Assembly: GCA_015060115.1 (NCBI GenBank)
Contig: SUZB01000005.1
Span: 45,594 to 109,593 of the forward strand
Origin: Rikenellaceae bacterium
GTDB lineage: Bacteria; Bacteroidota; Bacteroidia; Bacteroidales; Rikenellaceae
Length of the DNA: 64,000 nt
Direction: 5' to 3'
In this document: piece after piece, positions 45,956 to 55,071 of the stretch
Layout of the letters: each line of letters starts with the position of its first letter
Position numbering within the stretch: position 1 is the first letter of the stretch
Program-made: the position numbers and the translations under genes
The notes under the pieces: model-generated
Databases searched by the model: none
The model's input: only the letters and a program-made list of their open reading frames with translations
Told to the model about the DNA's origin: nothing

Positions 45956-47173
45956 ATGTTCGATATTAAGAAGATACGCGCCGACTTTCCTATTCTTCAG
46001 CGCACGGTCAATAACCGCCCCTTGGTCTACTTCGACTCAGGAGCTACGGCACAGAAGCCCCTGTCGGTAATCAATCTTACCGATCGGTTGATGCGCGACC
46101 ACAACGCTAATATCCATCGAGGTGTTCACCACCTCTCGGGCAAGATGACCGAAATGTATGAGGAGGCACGCGAGAGGGTGCGTAGATTTATTGGTGCAGA
46201 GTGTCGTGAGGAGGTTATCTTTACCTCTGGTGCTACGGCATCTATCAACCTTGTGGCTTATGCTTGGTCGGAGCGCTTCCTTAACGAGGGCGACAATATC
46301 GTTGTCAGCGAGATGGAGCACCACTCTAATATTGTGCCTTGGCAGCTGGCTGCGGAGCGTAAGGGGGCAGAATTGCGTGTTTTACCCTTCGATGATAGGG
46401 GAGAGCTGCGCTACGATATGCTTGCATCGCTAATCGACTCGCGCACCAAGCTTGTTGCCGTTACCGAGGCCTCGAATACCCTTGCCACTTGCCCCAATTT
46501 GGAGCCTATCGTGGCTGCTGCACACGCTGTTGGTGCTGTTGTTATGGTCGATGGTTGTCAGGGTATTGTTCACGGTGGCGGTCGTGTTAAGGAGCGTGGC
46601 TACGACTTTTACGCAATGTCGGGTCATAAGCTCTATGGCCCTACGGGTATAGGTGTCTTGTATGGCCGTAAGGAGCTATTGGAGGAGATGCCGCCATTTA
46701 TGGGTGGCGGCGATATGGTCGATAAGGTTACCTTCGCCAAGACTACATACGCACAGTTACCGCTAAAATATGAGGCTGGTACAGCAAACTTTATCGGTGC
46801 TGTCGGCCTTGCTGCCGCTATCGACTATGTCGAGAGCATCGGAATGGAGCATATCGAGCGCCACGAGCAGGAGTTACTTCGATATGCCACCGAGGAGCTA
46901 AAGAAGATTGAGGGTTTGCGTATCTATGGCGAGGCCGAGAGGCGCTGTCCGCTTATCTCGTTCACTATTGATGGCACTCACCCCTACGATGTGGGTATGA
47001 TTCTCGATAAGTTGGGCGTTGCTATCCGTACCGGACACCACTGCGCCGAGCCTGTTATGACGCACTTTGGCGTAACGGGTATGTGTCGTGCCTCTATCGG
47101 TATGTACAATACCAAGGAGGAGGTTGATATCCTCGTTCGTGGCGTCGAGCGAGCAGTAATGATGTTAAAATAG
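45956..47173 (+). CDS. sufS: Cysteine desulfurase SufS
   Basis: SufS removes sulfur from cysteine for cluster assembly. The 405 residues show the PLP-binding lysine in MSGHKLYGPTG, the active-site Cys in RTGHHCAEPVM and the class V fold start IRADFPILQRTVNNRPLVY. Last gene of the operon; four bases after its stop begins the second 190-bp hairpin repeat. Confidence 0.96.
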   Translation: MFDIKKIRADFPILQRTVNNRPLVYFDSGATAQKPLSVINLTDRLMRDHNANIHRGVHHLSGKMTEMYEEARERVRRFIGAECREEVIFTSGATASINLVAYAWSERFLNEGDNIVVSEMEHHSNIVPWQLAAERKGAELRVLPFDDRGELRYDMLASLIDSRTKLVAVTEASNTLATCPNLEPIVAAAHAVGAVVMVDGCQGIVHGGGRVKERGYDFYAMSGHKLYGPTGIGVLYGRKELLEEMPPFMGGGDMVDKVTFAKTTYAQLPLKYEAGTANFIGAVGLAAAIDYVESIGMEHIERHEQELLRYATEELKKIEGLRIYGEAERRCPLISFTIDGTHPYDVGMILDKLGVAIRTGHHCAEPVMTHFGVTGMCRASIGMYNTKEEVDILVRGVERAVMMLK

Positions 47174-47177
47174 TTAA

Positions 47178-47367
47178 GGGAGGTTCTATAAATTAGGTCG
47201 AGTTGATTTTGAAGGTTATTTTGAGTAGATTTCTCAGCTTTTCTGAAAGCGCAATGCGAGCATTGTAACCGAAGGAAAGATGAGAAATATGCCGAAATAA
47301 ATTCAAAAGCGACCGAAATAGGAATCTCTCAGAACGCAAACTTATTTACTAATTTATAGAACATCCC
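47178..47367. repeat. 190-bp hairpin repeat, copy 2 (MITE-like)
   Basis: It has the same length and orientation as 13073-13262. Ends read GGGA-GGTTCTATAAATTAG and TAATTTATAGAACA-TCCC. The first four bases and their complements change in step with the other copy (GGTA/TACC there). Inner ATTTCTCAGCTTT/AAAGATGAGAAAT and CAATGC/GCATTG are kept. It fills the gap between sufS and tmk. Confidence 0.8.
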
Positions 47368-47373
47368 TAATAT

Positions 47374-48051
47374 ATGTTTATTGTACTTGAGGGTCTTGAT
47401 GGCGCAGGTAAGTCAACGCAGATTGCTAAGCTTAGCGCAATGTTCCGTGAGAGGGGTGTAGAGTCTGAGTATCTGCACTTTCCTCGTTTCGATGCACCTG
47501 TCTATGGAGAGCTTATCGCTCGCTTCTTGCGTGGCGACCTCGGCTCTTTGGAGCAGGTAAATCCCTATCTTGTGGCACTGCTCTATGCTGGCGACCGTGC
47601 CGATGCAGCTCGCACTATTCGTGGCTGGTTGGCTGAGGGCAAGGTCGTTATCGTTGATCGCTATGTCTACTCAAATATCGGCTATCAGTGCGCTAAGATG
47701 CCCTCTTCAGATGAGCGACGAGCGTTGCGCGATTGGATCTTGAAGACCGAGTTCGAGGAGTTTGCTATTCCCCGCCCCGACCTCTCGTTGTTCCTCGATG
47801 TGCCTTTTGCCTTTACGACTAAGAAACTTACTGAGGTGCGTGAGGGCGATGATCGTGCCTACCTAAATGGTGGCAAGGATATCCACGAGTCATCACTTGA
47901 CCTTCAGCGCCGTGTGCGTGAGGTATATTTGGAGGCTGCCTCGGAGTGTGGCGACCTCAAGGTTGTAGATTGCTCGACCGATGATGGTGCTATGGCATCG
48001 CCAGAGACTATCTACGAGCGAATTATGGAGTATGTAAACGCAGTGCTTTAA
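47374..48051 (+). CDS. tmk: Thymidylate kinase
   Basis: Tmk phosphorylates dTMP to dTDP. The 225 residues begin MFIVLEGLDGAGKSTQ (P-loop) and contain DRYVYSNIGYQ (DRY/H motif) and the base-binding HFPRFDAP region. It is slightly longer than many Tmk proteins. The stop overlaps the next ATG by one base. Confidence 0.93.
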   Translation: MFIVLEGLDGAGKSTQIAKLSAMFRERGVESEYLHFPRFDAPVYGELIARFLRGDLGSLEQVNPYLVALLYAGDRADAARTIRGWLAEGKVVIVDRYVYSNIGYQCAKMPSSDERRALRDWILKTEFEEFAIPRPDLSLFLDVPFAFTTKKLTEVREGDDRAYLNGGKDIHESSLDLQRRVREVYLEAASECGDLKVVDCSTDDGAMASPETIYERIMEYVNAVL

Positions 48052-49109
48052 TGGGGCTTTCCGTAAGAGATATATCACTTAGCTTGCTGCGCTGGTTGTT
48101 TGGCGCAGTATTCCTTTTTTCGGGACTTACCAAGGCGGTTGATCCTGTAGGCACTTCGGTCTTTGTCGAGAAATACCTTACTACATACGGCCTTGATGCT
48201 TTGATGGAGTTTGCCTTGCCCATTGCAGTTGCTCTTGCAACCATTGAGCTGACGCTTGGTATCGCCGTTATTGTCAATGCGTTCCATCGACTAACTTTGC
48301 GTTTTTCGTTGCTCTTCGTTGCGCTATTTACCATTATTACTCTTCTTAGCGCTACGGTGCTTCCTATTGGCGATTGTGGCTGTTTTGGCGATGCTGTCAA
48401 GCTCTCGCCTTGGGCTACATTTTGGAAGAATATTGGGCTGTTGGTTGTCGTTGTTGTGCTTCTTAGGTGCGACCAAAGGGAGTATACAACCTCGCTTACG
48501 CAGATTGGCCTCTGCTTGGTGGGCTTGCTCTTTGCGTTGGGTCTTAACCTCTATGCTTTGCGCCATCAACCCTTGGTAGACTTCTTACCCTATAAGGTTG
48601 GCACTGACCTACGCACCGAAGTTGCCGAGGAGCGAGCAAAGGCTGCGGAGAATATAAAGCTTGTCTTTAAGGATAAGACCACTGGCGAGGAGCGCTTGTT
48701 CACTTCGACCGATAGCGATTGTTGGTTAGATGCAAATTTGGAGTATATCGATGTTCGTCAAGAGGCGGTGCCCGATGCTAAGTTTTCGGACTTTGCAATA
48801 TATGATGCCGAGGGTAACGATGTCTCTACTAAGCTATTGGAGCAGGAGGGGCGTAGTGCTTGGTTGTGCGTTGGCTCGTTAGATATTATGGATAAGGAGT
48901 ATGAGCGCGGTATAAAGAGCCTTATAAGGCAATACCCCGCCCACGCAATCAAGGTGCTTACCTCTACCGATACGGTGGGTGAGATGTTTGGTTTGGAGTG
49001 CTACACGGTCGATGCGATGACCTTGCGCTCGATGATGCGCTCCAAGATTGGCGTTATTATTATAAATAGTGGTGTGGTGGAGCTCAAGGCCGATATCCGC
49101 GATATATAA
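48051..49109 (+). CDS. DoxX-like (BT_3928-type) membrane protein
   Basis: The 352 residues have four N-terminal membrane helices (about 8-24, 50-70, 77-95 and 115-135) with LFSGLTKAVDPVG and a GDCGCFGD loop between helices, typical of DoxX/MauE-like proteins, and a soluble C-terminal half with a thioredoxin-like beginning. A thiol redox role in the envelope is possible. It is coupled to tmk through overlapping stop and start. Confidence 0.75.
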   Translation: MGLSVRDISLSLLRWLFGAVFLFSGLTKAVDPVGTSVFVEKYLTTYGLDALMEFALPIAVALATIELTLGIAVIVNAFHRLTLRFSLLFVALFTIITLLSATVLPIGDCGCFGDAVKLSPWATFWKNIGLLVVVVVLLRCDQREYTTSLTQIGLCLVGLLFALGLNLYALRHQPLVDFLPYKVGTDLRTEVAEERAKAAENIKLVFKDKTTGEERLFTSTDSDCWLDANLEYIDVRQEAVPDAKFSDFAIYDAEGNDVSTKLLEQEGRSAWLCVGSLDIMDKEYERGIKSLIRQYPAHAIKVLTSTDTVGEMFGLECYTVDAMTLRSMMRSKIGVIIINSGVVELKADIRDI

Positions 49110-49134
49110 CTAAGCAACATATCTTGGCAAGATA

Positions 49135-49170
49135 ATTGACCGATTCCCGAAGGAACGGTCAATTTTTTTT
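49135..49170 (+). terminator. Intrinsic terminator
   Basis: ATTGACCG and CGGTCAAT pair around TTCCCGAAGGAA, followed by eight T residues. It separates the tmk unit from the efflux operon; the efflux ATG is only four bases further on, so read-through or a start within the hairpin region must supply that operon. Confidence 0.8.
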
Positions 49171-49173
49171 GCT

Positions 49174-50205
49174 ATGCGTAAAACATTATCACTTCTAATC
49201 TTATTGTTTGCTGTCGGTTGCTCTTCGAAGATCGCCGATAAGCCACAGCCTCGCCCCGTTAAGGTCGTTACCGTCTCGGCACTCACCACCGTAGACCGTG
49301 AGTTTGCGGCTCTTACAACTGCCGATGATGCGGTAAATCTCGCCTTTAAGCTATCGGGCAGAGTTGTCGATATCCCCGTTGCCAAGGGTCAGTTTGTGAA
49401 GCGTGGTGAGGTGCTTGCTGAGTTGGATAGTCGCGATGTTGAACTTCAGGTATCGGCATCCAAGGCTGCCTATACCGAGGCGCAATCTCGCTTGGAGAGG
49501 GCTCGTAGACTACTGCAACACGATGCTATATCTTTGCAAGAGGTGGAGTCGTTAGAGAGTGGTGCTGCTCAGGCACTTACGGCCTACGAAAATGCCCTCG
49601 ATTTACTCGCCGATACCCGCATCTTAGCCCCCTTTGATGGCGTTGTCGAGCGTACCTATGTTGATGCGTGGCAACGAGTGCAGTCGGGCGAAACCGTAGT
49701 GCGTTTGGTGAAACCTCTATCTACTACCGTGGGATTTACCGCACCCGAAAATCTTGTCTCGGAGCTATCCAAGCCTACCACACACTTCTCGGTGCGCTTC
49801 GAGGCATTTCCCGACCATAATTTTAGTGCCGTAATCAAGAGCTTTGCCCGCACCTCGTCAGATGCCTTGGGATTTCCCGTGTCGTTGCGATTAACTGATG
49901 TCGATAGTGCAAAATACTCTATCTCACCGGGTATGACCTGCACCGTTACGGTAACCCTACCTGAGCGTGTGGGAGATGCTGTTGTTGTGCCACTTACGGC
50001 AATATATGCTCCGCAGTGGGGTGGCGACTATGTATGGGTGGTTGATGAAGGCAATCGAGTGGCATTGCGAGGTGTCGAACTTGGTGAGCCGGTTGGTGAT
50101 AAGAGCGTAGCTATTCGTCGTGGTCTGCGTGATGGCGAGAGGGTAGTTGTGGCTGGAGTATATCAGCTTCACGAATTGCAGAGAGTAACAATCCTAACCG
50201 AGTAG
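49174..50205 (+). CDS. RND efflux periplasmic adaptor (membrane-fusion protein)
   Basis: The 343 residues begin with a lipoprotein signal (LLILLFAVGCSS, Cys16). A barrel-sandwich segment (VKRGEVLAELDSRDVELQVSASKAAY) and a helical hairpin follow, then beta domains including TYVDAWQRVQSGETVVR. It joins the RND pump to the TolC-like channel. It is the first gene of a three-gene efflux operon. Confidence 0.92.
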   Translation: MRKTLSLLILLFAVGCSSKIADKPQPRPVKVVTVSALTTVDREFAALTTADDAVNLAFKLSGRVVDIPVAKGQFVKRGEVLAELDSRDVELQVSASKAAYTEAQSRLERARRLLQHDAISLQEVESLESGAAQALTAYENALDLLADTRILAPFDGVVERTYVDAWQRVQSGETVVRLVKPLSTTVGFTAPENLVSELSKPTTHFSVRFEAFPDHNFSAVIKSFARTSSDALGFPVSLRLTDVDSAKYSISPGMTCTVTVTLPERVGDAVVVPLTAIYAPQWGGDYVWVVDEGNRVALRGVELGEPVGDKSVAIRRGLRDGERVVVAGVYQLHELQRVTILTE

Positions 50206-50211
50206 TGGTCT

Positions 50212-53200
50212 ATGACAAATATCACGAAATATGCCGTTGGACACCGCTCCATAACTTGGTTTTTCCTTGTTGTGATGCTCCTTGGCGGTATCTACGCCTT
50301 CGATGCGTTAGGCAAGAAGGAGGACTCTACATTTGTAATAAAGAGCGCTATTGTAAGCTGCCACTATCCGGGTGCTACGCCCGAAGAGGTGGAGAGTAGC
50401 ATAGTTATACCCCTTGAGCGTGAGCTACATACACTCGCCAATATCCACAAGATTAGCTCCGAGGCACACTTCGGCTATGCTCGCCTTGTTGTAGAGCTTC
50501 AACCGTCGCTTAGCCCAGAGCGTATACCTCAACTATGGGACGAACTGCGTGCTAAGGTGGCAAATGTTGAACCTCTACTTCCTGAGGGAGCAGGCGAGAT
50601 AAGCGTAGCTGACGACTTTGGCGATGTCTACGGACTATATTACGCCTTGGCCAGTGATGGTGGCTTTTCGTGGAGCGAACTGCGCGATAAAGCACACGAT
50701 ATTCTTACACAGCTCTATACAGTAGAGGGTGTTGAGAAGGTGCTACTTTATGGCGAGCAACAACCTGTTGTAAATGTCGTTATCTCGCCATCGACACTCG
50801 CAGCTTTTGACCTTCGCCCCGATGATATTGCTAAGGCACTCAGTGGCCAGAATGCAGTGGTCGATATCGGTATTCGCCGTGCTGGTGAGGTCGATATCTA
50901 CTTGGCAGAAGGTACTACATACGACTCGATTGCTGATATTGAAAATCAGTTGCTTACGGTATCTGATCATAAGCAATACCGCTTGGGTGATATAGCGCAT
51001 ATCGAGCGATCGTATCGTGAGCCACAGAGTGTTGTGATGCGTGTAGACGGCCGTCGAGCAATAGGCATAGCCGTTGCTTCTGACCCTCAGCTCGATATCG
51101 TTGGCGTAGGCGATAATGTCGAACTTCTGCTCGGTAAAATATCCGAGGAGCTACCTGCGGGAATGACCATCGAGACGCTCTATCCCGAAAACGATATTGC
51201 ACGCCAAGCAAATAACGACTTCTTGGCCAATCTTTTAGAGTCGTTGGCAATTGTAATATTGCTCGTTATGCTCACTATGGGTTGGCGCTCAGGTGTTGTT
51301 GTTGGCTCATCTTTGCTCTTTGCTATTGGTGGAACACTCCTTGTGATGTTGCTTGTGGGTGAGGGGCTTAACCGTACCTCGCTTGCAGGATTTATCATCG
51401 CTATGGGTATGTTGGTCGATAATGCTATTGTCGTTACGGATAATGCCCAGATGCTTATTGGTCAAGGTGTTACGCCATATCGTGCCTCTATTCGTGGCGC
51501 TACCGAGCCTCGTTGGGGCTTGCTTGCTGCAACCATTGTAGCCATTCTGTCGTTTCTGCCTCTACAACTGGCACCCTCGTCTGTTGCCGAGATTATCCAA
51601 CCCCTGTTCGTCGTTGTCGGCCTCTCGTTGCTGCTTAGTTGGGTGCTCTCGATTACGCAGGTGCCTATGATGTGTGTTGATATGGTGCGTGGTGTGAGGG
51701 TAGATGGTGAGCAACGCTCTCGTTGGTTCTATCTCGTTGTGCGTAGGGTGTTGCAGCATCGTTGGACTACGATTATTGTCGCTATTCTTCTATTCCTAAG
51801 CTCGTTGTGGGCAATGGGGCGTATGCCTCAGAACTTCTTTCCGCAGTTGGATAAACCCTATTTCCGTGCCGATGTCTTGCTCCCTGAGGGCTACGATATA
51901 GCTACGACAGATGCTACGCTACAACGCCTCACTGCTTGGCTAAAAGAGCAAAACGAGGTTAAGTGTGTGTCATCTACGGCGGGAGCAACACCTCCGCGCT
52001 ACTACCTTGCAAGTAGTAGCTATGCCAATCGCCCAAATTTCGGAAATCTGCTTGTGGAACTACACTCCTCGGACGATACCGCCGATGTTGAGCAACGCTT
52101 TGCCGAGTGGGTAGAGGCAAATGAGCCTGATGTATGGTTGCGCTCATCGCTCTTTAAGCTATCGCCAGTGCCCGATGCCGTTATCGAGTTCGGTTTTGTG
52201 GGCGATAATGCCGATACCCTTGCCCGATTGACGCATGATGCTATGCAGATTATGGAGCGTAATGGTGGGGCGAGTAATATCCGCAATAGTTGGGGCAATC
52301 GTGTGGCTTTGTGGCAACCTCGCTATTCGCAGATTAAGGCACAAAGACTTGGTGTTGAGCGTGGTGCAATGTTGCGCTCGTTGGAGTTGGCGACCTCAGG
52401 TCTTGCGATTGCGGAGTATCGCGAAGATGACCTTACGCTACCCATCCTGTTGCGTACAGAGGCCCCTATGGATAGTGCGATTACAGCCCTCGAAACGATG
52501 CCCGTATTTTCGCGCTCAGGAAGTAGCTACTCTGTCGAACAGGCTGCCGCAGGCTTCGATTTTAGCTTTGTCGGTTCGGTTATCAAACGCCAAGATTCCG
52601 AGCGTGTGATGATGGCTCAGTGTGATCCAGGGCGTGGAGTAAACACTATCAGATTGCTTGAATCACTGCGCAAAGATATTGAAAAAGAGGTGGTTATCCC
52701 CGATGGTTATCGTCTTGAACTCTTTGGCGAGGAGGAGAGCCGTGAGGAATCGAATGAGGCTCTTGCTTCCGAGTTGCCAACAGCGCTATTGCTGATATTT
52801 ATCGTTCTGCTACTGCTTTTTGGCTCGTTGCGCTCAACGATTGTGGTTGTTATTACGCTTCCGCTAATCTTTGTTGGCGTAGTCTTGGGCTTGCTCCTTA
52901 CGGGCAATATGTTCGACTTCTTCTCGCTTCTCGGTCTGCTCGGCTTGGTGGGTATGAATGTTAAGAATGGGGTTATTCTTTTAACACATATCGAGCGTGT
53001 TCGTGCATCAGGCGTTGCTCCTATTGAAGCTGTCGCTCACGCTACTGCCGACCGCTTTATTCCTGTGGTTACGGCATCCGGAACTACGGTGTTGGGTATG
53101 GTGCCTCTGCTCTTCGACTCTCTGTTTCGCAGTATGGCGGCAACGATTATGGGAGGCTTGGTTGTTGCTACGCTATTGGTGCTGTTGCTATTGCCTACGG

Positions 53201-53232
53201 TCTATTCACTCATTTATCGCATAAAGCAATGA
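50212..53232 (+). CDS. RND efflux pump, inner-membrane transporter
   Basis: The 1006 residues follow the AcrB/MexB layout: membrane helix near the start, a large periplasmic loop beginning SAIVSCHYPGATPEEVESSI, a central helix block (AIVILLVMLTMGWRSGVVVG, AGFIIAMGMLVDNAIVV with its Asp), a second loop and a final helix block. The drug or lipid substrate is unknown. It starts six bases after the adaptor. Confidence 0.95.
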   Translation: MTNITKYAVGHRSITWFFLVVMLLGGIYAFDALGKKEDSTFVIKSAIVSCHYPGATPEEVESSIVIPLERELHTLANIHKISSEAHFGYARLVVELQPSLSPERIPQLWDELRAKVANVEPLLPEGAGEISVADDFGDVYGLYYALASDGGFSWSELRDKAHDILTQLYTVEGVEKVLLYGEQQPVVNVVISPSTLAAFDLRPDDIAKALSGQNAVVDIGIRRAGEVDIYLAEGTTYDSIADIENQLLTVSDHKQYRLGDIAHIERSYREPQSVVMRVDGRRAIGIAVASDPQLDIVGVGDNVELLLGKISEELPAGMTIETLYPENDIARQANNDFLANLLESLAIVILLVMLTMGWRSGVVVGSSLLFAIGGTLLVMLLVGEGLNRTSLAGFIIAMGMLVDNAIVVTDNAQMLIGQGVTPYRASIRGATEPRWGLLAATIVAILSFLPLQLAPSSVAEIIQPLFVVVGLSLLLSWVLSITQVPMMCVDMVRGVRVDGEQRSRWFYLVVRRVLQHRWTTIIVAILLFLSSLWAMGRMPQNFFPQLDKPYFRADVLLPEGYDIATTDATLQRLTAWLKEQNEVKCVSSTAGATPPRYYLASSSYANRPNFGNLLVELHSSDDTADVEQRFAEWVEANEPDVWLRSSLFKLSPVPDAVIEFGFVGDNADTLARLTHDAMQIMERNGGASNIRNSWGNRVALWQPRYSQIKAQRLGVERGAMLRSLELATSGLAIAEYREDDLTLPILLRTEAPMDSAITALETMPVFSRSGSSYSVEQAAAGFDFSFVGSVIKRQDSERVMMAQCDPGRGVNTIRLLESLRKDIEKEVVIPDGYRLELFGEEESREESNEALASELPTALLLIFIVLLLLFGSLRSTIVVVITLPLIFVGVVLGLLLTGNMFDFFSLLGLLGLVGMNVKNGVILLTHIERVRASGVAPIEAVAHATADRFIPVVTASGTTVLGMVPLLFDSLFRSMAATIMGGLVVATLLVLLLLPTVYSLIYRIKQ

Positions 53233-54470
53233 AAAATACCTTGTTAATAGCTGTTACATTACTTTTTGGTTTAGGTAGTGTAAGCGCTCAAATATCACTC
53301 GACGACTATCGTATAGCTGTTGCCGATTATAGCTACGAATTGGGTAACGCTCGCTACGCAACGATAGGCGCTGAGGCCGACCATCGACGAGCCAAGAAGA
53401 ACTATCTGCCATCGTTGCAGAGTTCGCGCGATATGGTCTTAAATTTCCGCAAAACCGATGGCGGTAGGCGTGTCGATTGGGTTATGCGCCCGGAGATTAC
53501 ACAGCCTGTCATTGACGGTGGCGCTCTGCGTGCCGAAACAAAGAAGGCCGAGGAGGCGTTGAAGGTGGCTCGTGCCGATGAGCTAAAGGCGATGCTTGAT
53601 GTTGTTTTCGAGGCCGAGCAGGCCTATTGGTCGTTGTCGCGTGCCGAGATATATCGTAGGGCTATCTCGGACTATATCACTATCGTAAGGTCGTTGCGTG
53701 AGGTTGTTTTGCATCGCTTCGAGGAGGGCTATATATCGAAGAGCGATTTGCTGCAAGTCGAATCACGAATGAGCGATGCCGAGTATCAGTTGTCGGCTGC
53801 CGAGCAGAACTATTTGGTTGAGTTACACAACTTTAATATATTGCGTGGCGAGAGCCCAAGCCTTGCCGTAGAGCTGAAAAACTCTATCCTCGATTCGATA
53901 GCTATGCCCCTGAGGGTTGATGTAGAGTCGGTGGTGAGATTTCGCCCAGAGTATCGGGCATCGGTGGCTCGCTCCGAGTCGGCACGATGGGGTATTAAGG
54001 CTGCCTCGGCAGAGTTCCTGCCCTCGTTAAATGTCTCGCTGTTTGGCTTGGTGGATGCTGGCGATCTGAAGGGTGGAAAGATAAGGTTAGATGGCGGTAT
54101 GCTCTTCTCGTTCACCACGCCGATATTTCACTTTCGTGAGCGTAAGCAGGCGTTGATCTCTGCCCGAAGTGCTCACCATCGTGCCGAGTTGGCCGTAGCG
54201 GATATGGTCGATAGGATAACACTTGAGGAGAGCGATGGCTGGACAAATATTCTAAATAGCCGTTCAAGGGTAGATGCCACACGCCGTAACCTTGAGCTTG
54301 CGCACGAAAACCTTGAGATAAGCACCTACTCCTATCGTGAGGGGTTGTCCACAATTCTCGATGTTCTGCAAGCGCAAATCAGCTGGTTGCAGATATATAC
54401 GAATGCTATCACAGCGCAATACGACTATGCCATTGCAGTGGCTGAGTATAAGCGAATTACATCCCACTAG
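53229..54470 (+). CDS. TolC-family outer-membrane efflux channel
   Basis: The 413 residues have a signal peptide (VTLLFGLGSVSAQ) and long helices with the OEP pattern, such as AEQAYWSLSRAEIYRRAI and LELAHENLEISTYSYREGLST. It overlaps the pump gene by four bases and completes the tripartite system. Confidence 0.93.
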   Translation: MKNTLLIAVTLLFGLGSVSAQISLDDYRIAVADYSYELGNARYATIGAEADHRRAKKNYLPSLQSSRDMVLNFRKTDGGRRVDWVMRPEITQPVIDGGALRAETKKAEEALKVARADELKAMLDVVFEAEQAYWSLSRAEIYRRAISDYITIVRSLREVVLHRFEEGYISKSDLLQVESRMSDAEYQLSAAEQNYLVELHNFNILRGESPSLAVELKNSILDSIAMPLRVDVESVVRFRPEYRASVARSESARWGIKAASAEFLPSLNVSLFGLVDAGDLKGGKIRLDGGMLFSFTTPIFHFRERKQALISARSAHHRAELAVADMVDRITLEESDGWTNILNSRSRVDATRRNLELAHENLEISTYSYREGLSTILDVLQAQISWLQIYTNAITAQYDYAIAVAEYKRITSH

Positions 54471-54495
54471 AAGTTTGTATGTAGAATAAAGAGTA

Positions 54496-54532
54496 GGAGA
54501 TGACTTAATTACTTTGGGTCATCTCCTTTTTT
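54496..54532. terminator. Terminator of the efflux operon
   Basis: GGAGATGAC (54496-54504) and GTCATCTCC (54518-54526) pair, followed by six T residues. The opposite strand also has an A-rich side, so it may serve osmC as well. Confidence 0.82.
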
Positions 54533-54553
54533 GCGCATCCTTGTGCCATACGA

Positions 54554-54961
54554 CTATGCCTTTATATCGTCGGTCGCAACTATTGACACCTCGTGTGATA
54601 GTGGCGCTATCTTGCGAAGCATCTGAAGTAGTCCGCAATACTTGTCGTGCGCAAGGTTGATGGCTCGGCTTATGGTAGTCTCATCCTTGAGCGTCTGGCA
54701 CTCGGCGCGGTATATAATATTGAAACTCGTAAAGCGGCTCTCGGCAACAACGGTAGGTGTCGAGAGTGTGCCTTCGAGTGAGAGTTCCAAGAGGCGTAGT
54801 GTCTTAATATGCTCTTTGAGCATACCGATAATTGTTAGTCCTGCACAGTTGGCGGCAGCATAGAGCAACAACTCCTTGGGGTTGAGTTGCTCTACTCGGC
54901 GACCATCGGTGAGGGTGAAGCGCTTGTTGTCGCCGAGCGTAAGTGTGATTTTTAGTGTCAT
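54554..54961 (-). CDS. OsmC-family protein
   Basis: From MTLKITLTLG (ATG at 54961) the protein has 135 residues with the OsmC/Ohr fold: PKELLLYAAANCAGLTIIG with the first redox Cys and HDKYCGLLQMLRK with the second. Such proteins reduce organic hydroperoxides. An upstream start would add 17 residues of hydrophobic leader that the family lacks. Confidence 0.85.
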   Translation of the reverse strand: MTLKITLTLGDNKRFTLTDGRRVEQLNPKELLLYAAANCAGLTIIGMLKEHIKTLRLLELSLEGTLSTPTVVAESRFTSFNIIYRAECQTLKDETTISRAINLAHDKYCGLLQMLRKIAPLSHEVSIVATDDIKA

Positions 54962-55071
54962 ATTGCCAAATATTTGTTTTGTATGGCCTATAAGGGCAAT
55001 AATCGTTCCCAATAATGCGTATATTTCGTAGAAATATATTATCTTTGCATATTATTTTCATTAAACGAACT

